This document shows positions 51,117 to 59,509 of a stretch of DNA of 64,000 bases, one piece after another (the first letter of the stretch is position 1; each line of letters opens with the position of its first letter). The stretch is from UBA11957 sp963603285 (GTDB lineage: Bacteria > Bacillota > Clostridia > Lachnospirales > Lachnospiraceae). Under the pieces are notes generated by a model. It was not told the DNA's origin. It was given only the letters and a program-made list of their open reading frames with translations, and did not search any database. The stretch lies in the NCBI GenBank assembly GCA_963603285.1, contig CAVCMG010000006.1, forward strand, positions 1-64,000. Reading direction: 5' to 3'. The position numbers were made by a program, and so were the translations under genes.

Positions 51117-51557
51117 TTACGCCTTTTTATCTACGGGCTGCCAGTCGCACATAAGCGTCGCATATACATTTTCCTCCAATCCCTGTCTGTCCAGATACCC
51201 TTTCAGACAGATCGGATCTGCAGTTTCATCTTTTTGAAGCATATCCCGATAATACAACCATCCGTCCCTGCCGTCAATCCAGCTTTTCCTGTTTACAATA
51301 AAAGCTGCATGCTCTTTCGCTTCCCCCGCTTTGGTTCCTTCAAATTCCACCCGTACCCGCAGCCTGCAGCTGCCTTCCTTCTGGGATGTGATCGTCGTGT
51401 CCGCCGCATCTGCCCATTCCTTTGCTTCCGATGCTGTATCATCCTTTAAGATCACCGGAAGTGGACTGTAACCGGTCGGTTTTTCCGTTTCCAGACAGAC
51501 ATTGACATACAGAAGGATTCCGATCGTGACAAGCATGGCACACTCTTTGCCTTTCAC
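51117..51557 (-). CDS. small exported or membrane-anchored hypothetical protein
   Basis: The 146-residue protein has one hydrophobic N-terminal segment (AMLVTIGILLYVNVCL), then a soluble domain with SCRLRVRVEFEGTKAGEAKEHAAFIV and YATLMCDWQPVD. I do not recognise a family; the layout fits a small secreted beta-protein. GTG 51557 is the best start, with GGAGG 5 bases upstream; ATG 51584 has no ribosome site. It is divergent from the HPr-kinase-fold gene and lies 88 bases upstream of the HtrA-like gene in the same direction. Confidence 0.55.
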   Translation of the reverse strand: MKGKECAMLVTIGILLYVNVCLETEKPTGYSPLPVILKDDTASEAKEWADAADTTITSQKEGSCRLRVRVEFEGTKAGEAKEHAAFIVNRKSWIDGRDGWLYYRDMLQKDETADPICLKGYLDRQGLEENVYATLMCDWQPVDKKA

Positions 51558-51619
51558 CTCTACCTCCGCACCTTTCACGTACATAATATATATGAAGCCT
51601 GTCCCGGATTATACATAGC

Positions 51620-51648
51620 TTGTCAAATTTTCCAAAACAGGCTATACT
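51620..51648 (+). promoter_or_regulatory. predicted promoter of the HPr-kinase-fold gene
   Basis: TTGTCA (51620-51625), a 17-base spacer and TATACT (51643-51648) lie 36 bases before the ATG at 51685. Confidence 0.7.
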
Positions 51649-51684
51649 GTTTAGTAGCTTATATTATTTAACCGGAGGTTTACG

Positions 51685-52539
51685 ATGCAGCTTCGACTCA
51701 GGCTCGGCCATACAACAGTAACATTCTTAGCAGACAGCTTTATCCCGTGGGATGACCGGCTGTCCGTTTTTGCTGCCCCGGCCGACGGTCTGGCCTCTGA
51801 CTTTATCTATACCATCACACTGGCTGATCGCATCGAAGACTGTCATGGAACACTGCTGCGCCGGACACGTTTTTTCAGTGTTTATGCCGACCATGGCCGG
51901 GAGATCTGGTACTACACCTTCCCGGATGGCCAGATCTATGCCTCCTGCCGTGAGGAATCGGACCAGCATTTTACGATCTCGTACCTTCGGGATTTCAGGG
52001 AATATCTGTCCGGCAATGCCACACTGTTTTATCTGTCGGCGCTGGAATACCGTATGATCGCCCGGGGCGATCTGATCCTGCATTCTTCCTTTATTCTGGA
52101 TCAGGAAAAGGCTGTTTTATTTGCCGCGCCCTCCGGTACCGGCAAATCCACCCAGGCCCATCTGTGGCAGAACGTCCGTGGCAGCCGTATCGTCAACGGC
52201 GACCGTGCTTTGCTGGTATGTGAGAATGACCGCTGGTATGCCTGCGGATGGCCCATGTCCGGCAGCTCCGGGATCAGCAGGCCCTGCAAGGCTCCGATCA
52301 GTGCTGTCGTTTTACTTTCACAGTCCGTACATAACCATGGCCATCGCCTTGCTGCGCCGGATGGTTTTTCCCAGCTGAAGCATGAAATTGTACTGCGTCC
52401 GTGGCATCAGGCGGACATTGCACATGCCTGTGGGCAGCTGAAAAGCTTCTGTGACCAGGTGCCGGTGTATGCTTATGCCTGCAGTAAGGATTCCAGTGCG
52501 GTGGATACGCTGTATGCACTGCTGACAAACCGTCCGTGA
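51685..52539 (+). CDS. HPr-kinase/PEPCK-fold protein
   Basis: The 284-residue protein has a P-loop in AAPSGTGKSTQAHLW (residues 147-161) preceded by LILHSSFIL and followed by RIVNGDRALL, the pattern of the HprK/PEPCK-fold kinases seen near PqqD-type genes and in some peptide-maturation clusters. The N-terminal 130 residues are unlike HprK of the sugar-phosphotransferase system and have no HPr-binding C-terminal motif. No PqqD, radical SAM or peptide gene lies immediately beside it, so the target is unknown. GGAGG lies 6 bases before the ATG. It is a single-gene unit with its own promoter and terminator. Confidence 0.7.
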   Translation: MQLRLRLGHTTVTFLADSFIPWDDRLSVFAAPADGLASDFIYTITLADRIEDCHGTLLRRTRFFSVYADHGREIWYYTFPDGQIYASCREESDQHFTISYLRDFREYLSGNATLFYLSALEYRMIARGDLILHSSFILDQEKAVLFAAPSGTGKSTQAHLWQNVRGSRIVNGDRALLVCENDRWYACGWPMSGSSGISRPCKAPISAVVLLSQSVHNHGHRLAAPDGFSQLKHEIVLRPWHQADIAHACGQLKSFCDQVPVYAYACSKDSSAVDTLYALLTNRP

Positions 52540-52563
52540 TTTCTTTATATCCGCATATGGATG

Positions 52564-52600
52564 CCGCTGTATTTCTGTCTGGACAGATACAGCGGTTTTT
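52564..52600 (+). terminator. terminator of the HPr-kinase-fold gene
   Basis: CCGCTGTA pairs with TACAGCGG, and inside it TCTGTC pairs with GACAGA, followed by TTTTT (52596-52600). Confidence 0.85.
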
Positions 52601-52738
52601 GTCGCTTTTCTTTTATTTTTCTTTTATTTTTCTTCATTTCTCTGTTTATGCTTTTTATTTCATGTGGTTTTGTGTGGTTTCTCCGTGGATTCATGTCTCA
52701 TTTTTAACATTTTCTTTACCAAATTCTTAAATATCGAA

Positions 52739-52767
52739 TTGCTATTTGCCCGTATTTATACTATAAT
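52739..52767 (+). promoter_or_regulatory. predicted promoter of the glycyl radical enzyme gene
   Basis: TTGCTA (52739-52744), a 17-base spacer and a perfect TATAAT (52762-52767) lie 72 bases before the ATG. The rest of the 300-base gap 52540-52838 holds the preceding terminator and T-rich sequence only. Confidence 0.7.
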
Positions 52768-52838
52768 ACTGTCAGAGTGTTTTTCAGGGTGTACTGTGCC
52801 CTGCTTTTCAAAAATAAACTACACAGATGGAGGTACAT

Positions 52839-55364
52839 ATGAAGACCTTTTATGATGGCGAAATCGCCAAAAGTCCACGTATCCAGCGTCTGATCGACCA
52901 CCTGTACGAAAATATGCCGGTGATCGAGGCTGACCGTGCTGTGATCCTGACAGAAAGCTACAAGGCCACAGAGGACGAGCCGATCATTCTCCGCCGCGCC
53001 AAAGCGTTCTATGCGATCTGCGAAAAGCTTCCGATGGTTATCCGTCCGGACGAGCTGATCGTCGGCAGCAATACCATCGCTCCCCGCGGATGTCAGGTAT
53101 TCCCGGAGTATTCCTTCGAATGGCTGGAGGACGAGTTTGATACGGTAGCTACCCGTACAGCCGATCCCTTCTATATCTCCGAAGAGACCAAAAAGACCTT
53201 ACATGAGGTATACAAATACTGGAAAGGTAAGACCACCAGTGATCTGGCTACCTCTTACATGACAGACGAGACCCTGCTGGCCATGAAGCACAATATCTTC
53301 ACCCCGGGCAACTACTTCTACAACGGTATCGGTCATTTCACCGTTAAATATGAAGAAGTACTGGCCATCGGTTTTGAAGGTATCAAGGCTAAGGCGCAGG
53401 CCGCTCTCGATGCGATTGACTGCACCGATCCGGATTACCAGAAGCGTGCAACCTTCCTTGAGGCTGTCAAGATCAGCTGTGATGCTGCCATGCTGTATGC
53501 AAAGCGTTACGCACTGCTGGCCCTCAAAGAAGCCAAAGAGTGCTCCGATCCGGTCAGACAGCGTGAGCTGTTACAGATCGCTGAGAACTGTGCACAGGTT
53601 CCGGCCAAACCGGCCCAGAGCTTCTATCAAGCCTGCCAGTCCTTCTGGTTCGTACAGGAGCTTCTGCAGACCGAGTCCAGCGGACATTCGATCTCCCCGG
53701 GACGTTTCGACCAGTATATGTATCCGTATTTCAAAGCCGATTTCGAGGCCGGTAAGGTTACCCGTGAGCAGGCTCAGGAATATATGGACTGTATCTGGGT
53801 TAAATTAAATGATCTGAACAAATGCCGTGACGCTGCTTCTGCAGAAGGCTTCGCTGGCTACTCCCTGTTCCAGAACCTGATCGCAGGCGGACAGGATGCC
53901 GATGGTATGGACGCTACCAACGACCTCTCCTTCATGTGTATCGAGGCCGCTATGCATGTACGTCTGCCGCAGCCGTCCTTCTCCGTCCGTGTATGGAACA
54001 AGAGCCCGCATGCCTTCCTGATCAAGGCTGCCAAGCTGACCCGTATCGGATCCGGACTTCCGGCATACTACAACGACGAAGTGATCATCCCGGCCATGAT
54101 GAGCCGTGGTGTTTCCCTTGCTGATGCCCGTACCTACAATATCATCGGCTGTGTAGAGCCGCAGGCCCACGGCAAGACTGATGGCTGGCATGACGCCGCA
54201 TTCTTTAATATGTGCCGTCCGCTCGAGCTCGTATTTTCCAACGGTATGGAGGGTGGCGAGCAGGTAGGCCCGCGTACAGGTGAGATTTCCGATTTCCGTA
54301 CGTTTGATGATTTCTACAACGCATACAAGGAGCAGATGAACTACTTCATCAAGCTGCTTGTCAATGCAGATAACAGTATCGACGTAGCGCATGCCGAGCG
54401 TTGTCCGCTGCCGTTCCAGTCCTGTATGATCGATGACTGTATCGGCAAAGGCAAATCTCTGCAGGAGGGCGGTGCGATCTACAATTTCACCGGTCCGCAG
54501 GGCTTTGGTATCGCCAACGTAGCCGATTCCCTGATGGCAATCAAGACTCTGGTTTACGATCAGCACAAGCTGACACTGGCCGAGTACAAGGATGCCATCG
54601 ACAACAACTTCGGTCATGGTCTCTCTGTCCAGAAATGCACAGAGGTTACAGAAAATATCATGAAAGAGATGATGGAAAGCGGTCATCCGGTGGATGTTAC
54701 CGATGCTTCCCGCATCTGTCAGGCAGTATATCAGTCCAGCATCGAAAATGCTGACAAAGCACATTACGACAAGATCCTTGAAATGATTAAGGAAGTACCG
54801 AAGTACGGTAACGATCTGGAGGATGTCGATCTGTTTGCCCGCGATGTAGCCTATACCTACACCAAGCCGCTGGAGCAGTACAAAAACCCGCGTGGCGGTC
54901 AGTATCAGGCAGGTCTGTATCCGGTATCTGCCAACGTTCCGCTGGGTGCCCAGACCGGAGCTACACCGGATGGCCGTCTGGCCAATACACCGGTAGCCGA
55001 TGGTGTCGGACCGATGCAGGGCCGCGACAATCAGGGACCGACAGCGACTGCCAACTCCGTATCCCGTCTGGATCATATGATTGCATCCAACGGTACGCTG
55101 TTCAATCAGAAGTTCCATCCGTCGGCTCTGGCCGGCCAGGAGGGTCTGGAGAAGTTTGTTGAGCTGGTTCGTACATTCTTTGAGAATAAGGGTATGCATA
55201 TGCAGTTCAATGTTGTCAGCCGTGAGACTCTGCTGGATGCACAGGCACATCCGGAGAAATACAGAAGTCTGGTTGTCCGTGTTGCAGGTTACAGTGCTCT
55301 GTTCACTACACTGAGCAAGTCGCTGCAGGATGATATTATTAAGAGAACGGTACAGATGTTCTAA
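52839..55364 (+). CDS. glycyl radical diol dehydratase, probable 1,2-propanediol dehydratase
   Basis: The 841-residue protein is a glycyl radical enzyme of the diol-dehydratase group. The thiyl site is GCVEPQAHGKTDGWHD, with Cys438, Glu440 and Asp452, and the radical loop is RVAGYSALF, with Gly817. His166 in GIGHFTV fits the substrate-binding His of glycerol and propanediol dehydratases. As I recall them, these numbers equal those of the Roseburia propanediol dehydratase, so removal of water from 1,2-propanediol (to propanal) or glycerol is likely. ATG 52839 has GGAGG 5 bases upstream. No activating enzyme, shell protein or alcohol/aldehyde dehydrogenase is adjacent. Codon use looks highly optimised. 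Confidence 0.85.
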   Translation: MKTFYDGEIAKSPRIQRLIDHLYENMPVIEADRAVILTESYKATEDEPIILRRAKAFYAICEKLPMVIRPDELIVGSNTIAPRGCQVFPEYSFEWLEDEFDTVATRTADPFYISEETKKTLHEVYKYWKGKTTSDLATSYMTDETLLAMKHNIFTPGNYFYNGIGHFTVKYEEVLAIGFEGIKAKAQAALDAIDCTDPDYQKRATFLEAVKISCDAAMLYAKRYALLALKEAKECSDPVRQRELLQIAENCAQVPAKPAQSFYQACQSFWFVQELLQTESSGHSISPGRFDQYMYPYFKADFEAGKVTREQAQEYMDCIWVKLNDLNKCRDAASAEGFAGYSLFQNLIAGGQDADGMDATNDLSFMCIEAAMHVRLPQPSFSVRVWNKSPHAFLIKAAKLTRIGSGLPAYYNDEVIIPAMMSRGVSLADARTYNIIGCVEPQAHGKTDGWHDAAFFNMCRPLELVFSNGMEGGEQVGPRTGEISDFRTFDDFYNAYKEQMNYFIKLLVNADNSIDVAHAERCPLPFQSCMIDDCIGKGKSLQEGGAIYNFTGPQGFGIANVADSLMAIKTLVYDQHKLTLAEYKDAIDNNFGHGLSVQKCTEVTENIMKEMMESGHPVDVTDASRICQAVYQSSIENADKAHYDKILEMIKEVPKYGNDLEDVDLFARDVAYTYTKPLEQYKNPRGGQYQAGLYPVSANVPLGAQTGATPDGRLANTPVADGVGPMQGRDNQGPTATANSVSRLDHMIASNGTLFNQKFHPSALAGQEGLEKFVELVRTFFENKGMHMQFNVVSRETLLDAQAHPEKYRSLVVRVAGYSALFTTLSKSLQDDIIKRTVQMF

Positions 55365-55377
55365 ACTACCGAAATGT

Positions 55378-55413
55378 AAATCCTCTGCTTCTTTTGGAAG
55401 CAGGGGATTTTTT
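55378..55413 (+). terminator. terminator of the glycyl radical enzyme gene
   Basis: AAATCCTCTGCTTC pairs with GAAGCAGGGGATTT (one T-G pair) around a 5-base loop and runs into TTTTTT. It shows that the enzyme gene ends its own transcript before the sigma factor gene. Confidence 0.9.
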
Positions 55414-55430
55414 GCTGTTTTTACCAACTA

Positions 55431-55457
55431 TGCAACCAAAAGACAAGATCCCTCGTA
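55431..55457 (+). promoter_or_regulatory. candidate ECF-sigma promoter (TGCAAC-N17-CGTA)
   Basis: TGCAAC (55431-55436) and CGTA (55454-55457) match the AAC/CGT bipartite pattern of ECF-type promoters, with a 17-base gap, 43 bases before the sigma factor start. This suggests autoregulation. Confidence 0.5.
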
Positions 55458-55499
55458 TAGATAGATAAGAACATGTTCTTATACAAAGGAGGTGAGCCG

Positions 55500-56054
55500 T
55501 TGACAGAGGAAAAGATCGTCCGTGGATTGAAGAGGAAAAATACAGATGCTCTGGCGGAGTTGATGGAACGGTATGGCAGGTATGTCGCAGGCATTATCAG
55601 CCAGCTGTTAAAGGGATATGGCACGGTGCAGGATGTGGAGGAACTGATGGCGGATGTTTTTCTGGCGGTGTGGAATGCTTCAGACAGGCTGGATCTTACG
55701 ATGTATTCCAGTCTGAAGGGGTATCTGGGAGCTGTAGCCAGAAATAAGGCCAAGGATTTTCTGCGTAAGAAAAAGCTTGCAACGCTGGCACTGGATGATG
55801 ATATTCTTGTTTTTTCAGATAGTGTGGAAAAGGAGTTTCTGCAAAAGGAACAGCAGGCTATTATCCAAAAGGCTCTTGACCGGCTTTCCGTGGAGGACAG
55901 GGATATATTTATCCGCTACTACTATCGCTATGAAAAAGTTTCTGATATTGCTCGACAGATGGTTATGAATGAGCAGACGGTCAAAAGCCGTCTGGCCAGG
56001 GGACGTAAATTTCTGAAACAGGTTCTTATGGATGACTATGGATTAAATGAGTGA
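55500..56054 (+). CDS. ECF-type RNA polymerase sigma factor
   Basis: The 184-residue protein has sigma region 2 (LMERYGRYVAGII, then DVEELMADVFLAVWNASDRL and LKGYLGAVARNKAKDFLRKKK) and region 4 (LSVEDRDIFIRYYYRYEKVSDIARQM and EQTVKSRLARGRKFLKQVL). It lacks region 3, as ECF factors do. The start is TTG 55500: AAAGGAGGTGA, a complete anti-Shine-Dalgarno match, ends 4 bases before it, and no in-frame ATG fits. The paired membrane protein follows after 16 bases, so this is a sigma/anti-sigma-like operon, possibly self-activated. The signal is unknown. Confidence 0.9.
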   Translation: MTEEKIVRGLKRKNTDALAELMERYGRYVAGIISQLLKGYGTVQDVEELMADVFLAVWNASDRLDLTMYSSLKGYLGAVARNKAKDFLRKKKLATLALDDDILVFSDSVEKEFLQKEQQAIIQKALDRLSVEDRDIFIRYYYRYEKVSDIARQMVMNEQTVKSRLARGRKFLKQVLMDDYGLNE

Positions 56055-56070
56055 ATGAAGGAGGTTGCTT

Positions 56071-56865
56071 ATGAAAATAAAAATCAGTGACATGATGGAT
56101 CAGGCTACGGAATGCAGCGAAGATCTGACATCTGCCGGCCCGGACATTGACTTTGACAAAGTAAAAGAATCGGTCATGAAAAAAGCACAGGCAAAACCTG
56201 TACATAAAAAGAGTATTTTCTTTTATGCCCGCACAGTAGCTGCTGTCTTTGCTGTTGTGCTGGTCGTAACAGGTACAACGGTTATTGCCAAAGGTCTGCT
56301 GCCACTTGGCGGATTAGTGCCGAAAGATACGATAGATGAAATTACCGAACCGGAGGTTGCCGCCTCCTATGCGGAAATGACAACGGCGTCCGAATTAGCT
56401 GCCTTTTCAGAGACTGTCGATTCTGGCGATGATATTCCTCAAACACGGCAGGTGGTTGGAAACCCTTACGAAAATGAATCTGAAAAAGATCTCGAACGAG
56501 ACAGAGTCTGCTTCACCTATACTTCTGCCAACGGCACCTACTCCATTCCCGACTTATATCTTGGCAATGGTGCTTTCGCTGAATTTCATACCGACGGCCA
56601 GACCGGCCTTTATCTCCAGAAAGGGCAGACGGTAACCCTGCAGTTTTCACAGGAGGATGCTGCATATCCGGATACAGAAGATTCCAGCGCAGATATTGGC
56701 TATACCTTAAACGGCCAGTATACAGGTCTCCTTGTCAGCCGCGATCCGGAAATCAGCTGTAGTTTTACCGCCCCCTCATCCGGAAATTATGTCATTGTTC
56801 TCTCGAATTTCGGTGTTTCCCGGACCATTTATAAAAATATTACCGTCACAGTACATGATAAATAA
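56071..56865 (+). CDS. single-pass membrane protein paired with the ECF sigma factor (anti-sigma-like)
   Basis: The 264-residue protein has a 50-residue cytosolic segment (ISDMMDQATECSEDL, then FDKVKESVMKKAQAK), one membrane helix near residues 51-73 (VAAVFAVVLVVTGTTVIAKGLL), and an extracellular part ending in a beta-sandwich with LYLQKGQTVTLQFSQ, FTAPSSGNYVIVLSNFG and NITVTV. The layout and the adjacent ECF gene fit a membrane anti-sigma factor. The cytosolic part is not a recognisable zinc anti-sigma domain, so binding to the sigma factor is an inference. AAGGAGG lies 6 bases before ATG 56071. Confidence 0.7.
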   Translation: MKIKISDMMDQATECSEDLTSAGPDIDFDKVKESVMKKAQAKPVHKKSIFFYARTVAAVFAVVLVVTGTTVIAKGLLPLGGLVPKDTIDEITEPEVAASYAEMTTASELAAFSETVDSGDDIPQTRQVVGNPYENESEKDLERDRVCFTYTSANGTYSIPDLYLGNGAFAEFHTDGQTGLYLQKGQTVTLQFSQEDAAYPDTEDSSADIGYTLNGQYTGLLVSRDPEISCSFTAPSSGNYVIVLSNFGVSRTIYKNITVTVHDK

Positions 56866-56893
56866 CCCCATGCAGCTCAAAGTTTGCTAATAT

Positions 56894-56928
56894 AAACAGG
56901 AGAAAGGAATTATCCATTCTCCTGTTTT
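56894..56928 (+). terminator. terminator of the sigma/anti-sigma operon
   Basis: AAACAGGAGAA (56894-56904) and TTCTCCTGTTT (56917-56927) form a perfect 11-bp stem ending in TTTT. Confidence 0.85.
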
Positions 56929-57019
56929 CCGTTTACGCAGGCAACGAACCAGAGTCCATGCTTACACATAACCTTATCAACTGCCGCAATAACCATGTGA
57001 AATCTCCGAAGCGGGTTTC

Positions 57020-57970
57020 TTATAGTTTCACCTGCACAGAATCCTGCTTCAGCACCCCTTCCAGATCAAACGCCGGGATAAAGCTCTCCTTGTCCACGCC
57101 GCCTTCCTGGATATACACCTTTGTAAAGCCAAGCTCCAACGCATAATCGACAACCTTTTCATATTCCCGCTTCGTCACACTGCGCTCCAGCTCCGGATGG
57201 TACGGGAATTTGCGCAGTGGCGTATACTGGCTCATCAGACTGAGCCATATCTGGTCGCCATAGGTTTCCCACAGATAGGACAGCACGGCCTTACTGTTCT
57301 TCACATGCCTAGGCAGTACCAGATGACGCACCAGCACACCCTTTTTCATGATCCCCCGCTCATCAAACACAGCCTCCGGCTGCTGCCGCACCATCTCAGA
57401 AAGCGCCTCATAGGCCACCGGGAAATAATCCCCCGCCCTGGAAAGCTCTGCCGCCAGCTTCGGATCCGCATACTTCATATCCGGCATCCAGATATCCACA
57501 AGCCCCTCGAGAAGCTTCAGCGTCTCCACCGCCTCATATCCCCCGCAGTTATACACCACCGGAATCGAAAGCCCCCTCTCCTTTGCCATCACCAGAGCCC
57601 GCGCAATCGCCGCCACCTCATGCGTCGGCGTCACCAGATCAATATTGTTGGCCCCCTTCTCCTGCAATTCCAGAAAAATCTCCGCAAGCCGCTCCACCGA
57701 AACATCCGCCCCATGCGCGCCCCCCGCAATCTCATAATTCTGGCAGAACACACATCGCAGATTACACCCTGTAAAAAACACCGTCCCTGCCCCTTTAGTC
57801 CCCGAAAGACAAGGCTCCTCCCAGAAATGCAAAGCCGCCCTCGCCACCGACAGCCGTCCCGCAGCCCCACAAAAGCCAACCTGCCCCGCCAGCCGGTCCA
57901 CACCGCACCGTCTCGGACACAATACACAGGAACGCATCATATTTTCCAACTTATCCACATTCTCCGTCAT
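57020..57970 (-). CDS. PflX-type radical SAM protein
   Basis: The 316-residue protein has the radical SAM motif at Cys69, Cys73 and Cys76 (GCNLRCVFCQNYE) and four extra N-terminal cysteines (SCVLCPRRCGVDR and GFCGA). This matches COG1313 PflX, a homolog of glycyl-radical-enzyme activases. Motifs VTPTHEVAAIARAL and VVYNCGGYEAVETL follow. PflX proteins are not proven activases, and typical activases carry an N-terminal ferredoxin insert that is absent here. It lies 1.7 kb from the glycyl radical enzyme gene, in the opposite direction, so a functional link is possible but weak. GAGGGG lies 6 bases before the ATG. Confidence 0.85.
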   Translation of the reverse strand: MTENVDKLENMMRSCVLCPRRCGVDRLAGQVGFCGAAGRLSVARAALHFWEEPCLSGTKGAGTVFFTGCNLRCVFCQNYEIAGGAHGADVSVERLAEIFLELQEKGANNIDLVTPTHEVAAIARALVMAKERGLSIPVVYNCGGYEAVETLKLLEGLVDIWMPDMKYADPKLAAELSRAGDYFPVAYEALSEMVRQQPEAVFDERGIMKKGVLVRHLVLPRHVKNSKAVLSYLWETYGDQIWLSLMSQYTPLRKFPYHPELERSVTKREYEKVVDYALELGFTKVYIQEGGVDKESFIPAFDLEGVLKQDSVQVKL

Positions 57971-58066
57971 ACAATCCCCTCATACCAGTCACTTACTCGA
58001 ATACATTTCCTCTGTTAAATACCATAACATCCCGTCCCATCCACCATACCACCACAACCTACAAAA

Positions 58067-58215
58067 GGGGCTGCTGCGATCGTTCGGATTTCCGCATATA
58101 TATATGTTTCAAGCGACTTTCCCGAGCAAGAGTCCGAGACCTCAGGCTCGGACCGGCGCAGGCGGAGCGCAGAAACATACATATATACGGGAAGCCGGAC
58201 GATTGCAGCAGCCCC
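58067..58215. repeat. long inverted repeat element A (44-nt arms)
   Basis: The arms 58067-58110 and 58172-58215 are inverted copies at 38 of 44 positions. Five of the six differences are G/A or C/T type, which still allow G-U pairs in RNA. Both arms contain a TATATA core. The 61-base centre holds a further GTCCGAG/CTCGGAC hairpin (58132-58153). The element fills the gap between lysA and the PflX-type gene on the same strand, where a simple terminator would be expected. No open reading frame or target duplication is visible. Confidence 0.85.
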
Positions 58216-58231
58216 GCTCACAACTTATCTT

Positions 58232-59509
58232 TTAAACTTCTCTGAAAATCTTCTCAAAAATCGGAAACTGGTCAAGTGTAGCAAAGTAATCCCTCGGCGT
58301 CTCCGCTCTCCTGATCACCTCAAAGCTGCCATCCTCCTTCAACAGCACCTCTGCCGAACGCAGTCTTCCGTTATAATTATATCCCATCGAAAATCCATGT
58401 GCACCCGTATCATGGATAAACAGCACATCCCCATTCTCGATCTCCGGCAGCATACGATCTACAGCAAACTTATCGTTATTCTCACACAGAGAACCCGTCA
58501 CATCATACTTATGGTCACACGGCGCATCCTCCTTACCCATAACTGTGATATGATGATAAGCGCCATACATCGCCGGACGCATCAGATTGGCTGCACACGC
58601 ATCCACACCGATATACTCCTTATGTGTATGTTTTGCATGGATCGCTGTCGTTACCAGACCACCGTAAGGGCCTGTCATGAAACGTCCCATCTCTGTATAA
58701 ATAGCGACATCGCCCATACCTGCCGGTACAAGAATCTCCTCATATACCTTGCGGACACCTTCACCGATCGCAATAATATCGTTCGGCTCCTGATCCGGCT
58801 TGTACGGAATACCAACGCCACCGGACAGATTGATAAAGGAAAGCTTAACACCCGTCTTTTCCTTAATCTCAACGGCTGTCTCAAACAGCTGCTTTGCCAG
58901 CTGCGGATAGTACTCGTTCGTTACCGTATTGCTTGCCAGGAACGCATGCATACCAAACTCCTCGCAGCCCTTTTCTTTCAGGATACGATAAGCCTCAAAG
59001 ATCTGCTCCGTTGTCATACCGTACTTTGCATCGCCCGGGTTATCCATGATACCGTTGCTCATCTTGAACACACCGCCCGGATTGTAACGGCAGCTGATCT
59101 TTTTCGGCAGATCGCCGGTCACTTTCTCAAGGAAATCGATGTGGGTAATATCGTCCAGATTGATGATCGCATTGACCTTTCTTGCATACTGGAATTCCTC
59201 TGCCGGTGTATCGTTGGAGGAAAACATAATATCATCGCCTACAGCGCCCATAGCCTGGGACAGCATCAGCTCTGTCAGGGAAGAGCAGTCACAGCCGCAG
59301 CCGTACTCACGCATGATATCGATCAGAAACGGATTCGGGCATGCCTTTACCGCATAATACTCCTTGTATCCCGGATTCCATGCAAAAGCCTTTTTGATGG
59401 CTTCACAGTTCTTACGGATACCGGCCTCATCGTAAATATGGAACGGCGTCGGTACTTCCCGGATGATTTCTTCCAGTTTTTCCTTGGTGACAAATGGTAC
59501 TTTTTTCAT
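58232..59509 (-). CDS. lysA: diaminopimelate decarboxylase
   Basis: The 425-residue protein is a fold-type III PLP decarboxylase. It has PLP lysine Lys55 in YYAVKACPNP, HAFLASNTVTNEYY, SGGVGIPY near residue 230, the phosphate-binding TEMGRFMTGPYG, and GSLCENNDKF with the conserved Cys. LysA makes lysine from meso-diaminopimelate; related enzymes act on ornithine, arginine or carboxynorspermidine, and CENND favours the diaminopimelate group. GAGGAG lies 7 bases before the ATG. I looked for a lysine riboswitch in the 144-base leader and did not see one. A possible promoter is TTGTCT-N17-TATGAA. Confidence 0.88.
   Translation of the reverse strand: MKKVPFVTKEKLEEIIREVPTPFHIYDEAGIRKNCEAIKKAFAWNPGYKEYYAVKACPNPFLIDIMREYGCGCDCSSLTELMLSQAMGAVGDDIMFSSNDTPAEEFQYARKVNAIINLDDITHIDFLEKVTGDLPKKISCRYNPGGVFKMSNGIMDNPGDAKYGMTTEQIFEAYRILKEKGCEEFGMHAFLASNTVTNEYYPQLAKQLFETAVEIKEKTGVKLSFINLSGGVGIPYKPDQEPNDIIAIGEGVRKVYEEILVPAGMGDVAIYTEMGRFMTGPYGGLVTTAIHAKHTHKEYIGVDACAANLMRPAMYGAYHHITVMGKEDAPCDHKYDVTGSLCENNDKFAVDRMLPEIENGDVLFIHDTGAHGFSMGYNYNGRLRSAEVLLKEDGSFEVIRRAETPRDYFATLDQFPIFEKIFREV

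Noticed and set aside
53805..55427. 540-codon open frame antisense to the glycyl radical enzyme
   Set aside because: It is a shadow of strong codon bias in the sense gene; it has no ribosome site and no recognisable domain.
58067..58215. Invertible promoter switch
   Set aside because: The centre is only 61 bases, lacks a recognisable promoter, and no recombinase gene is in the window.
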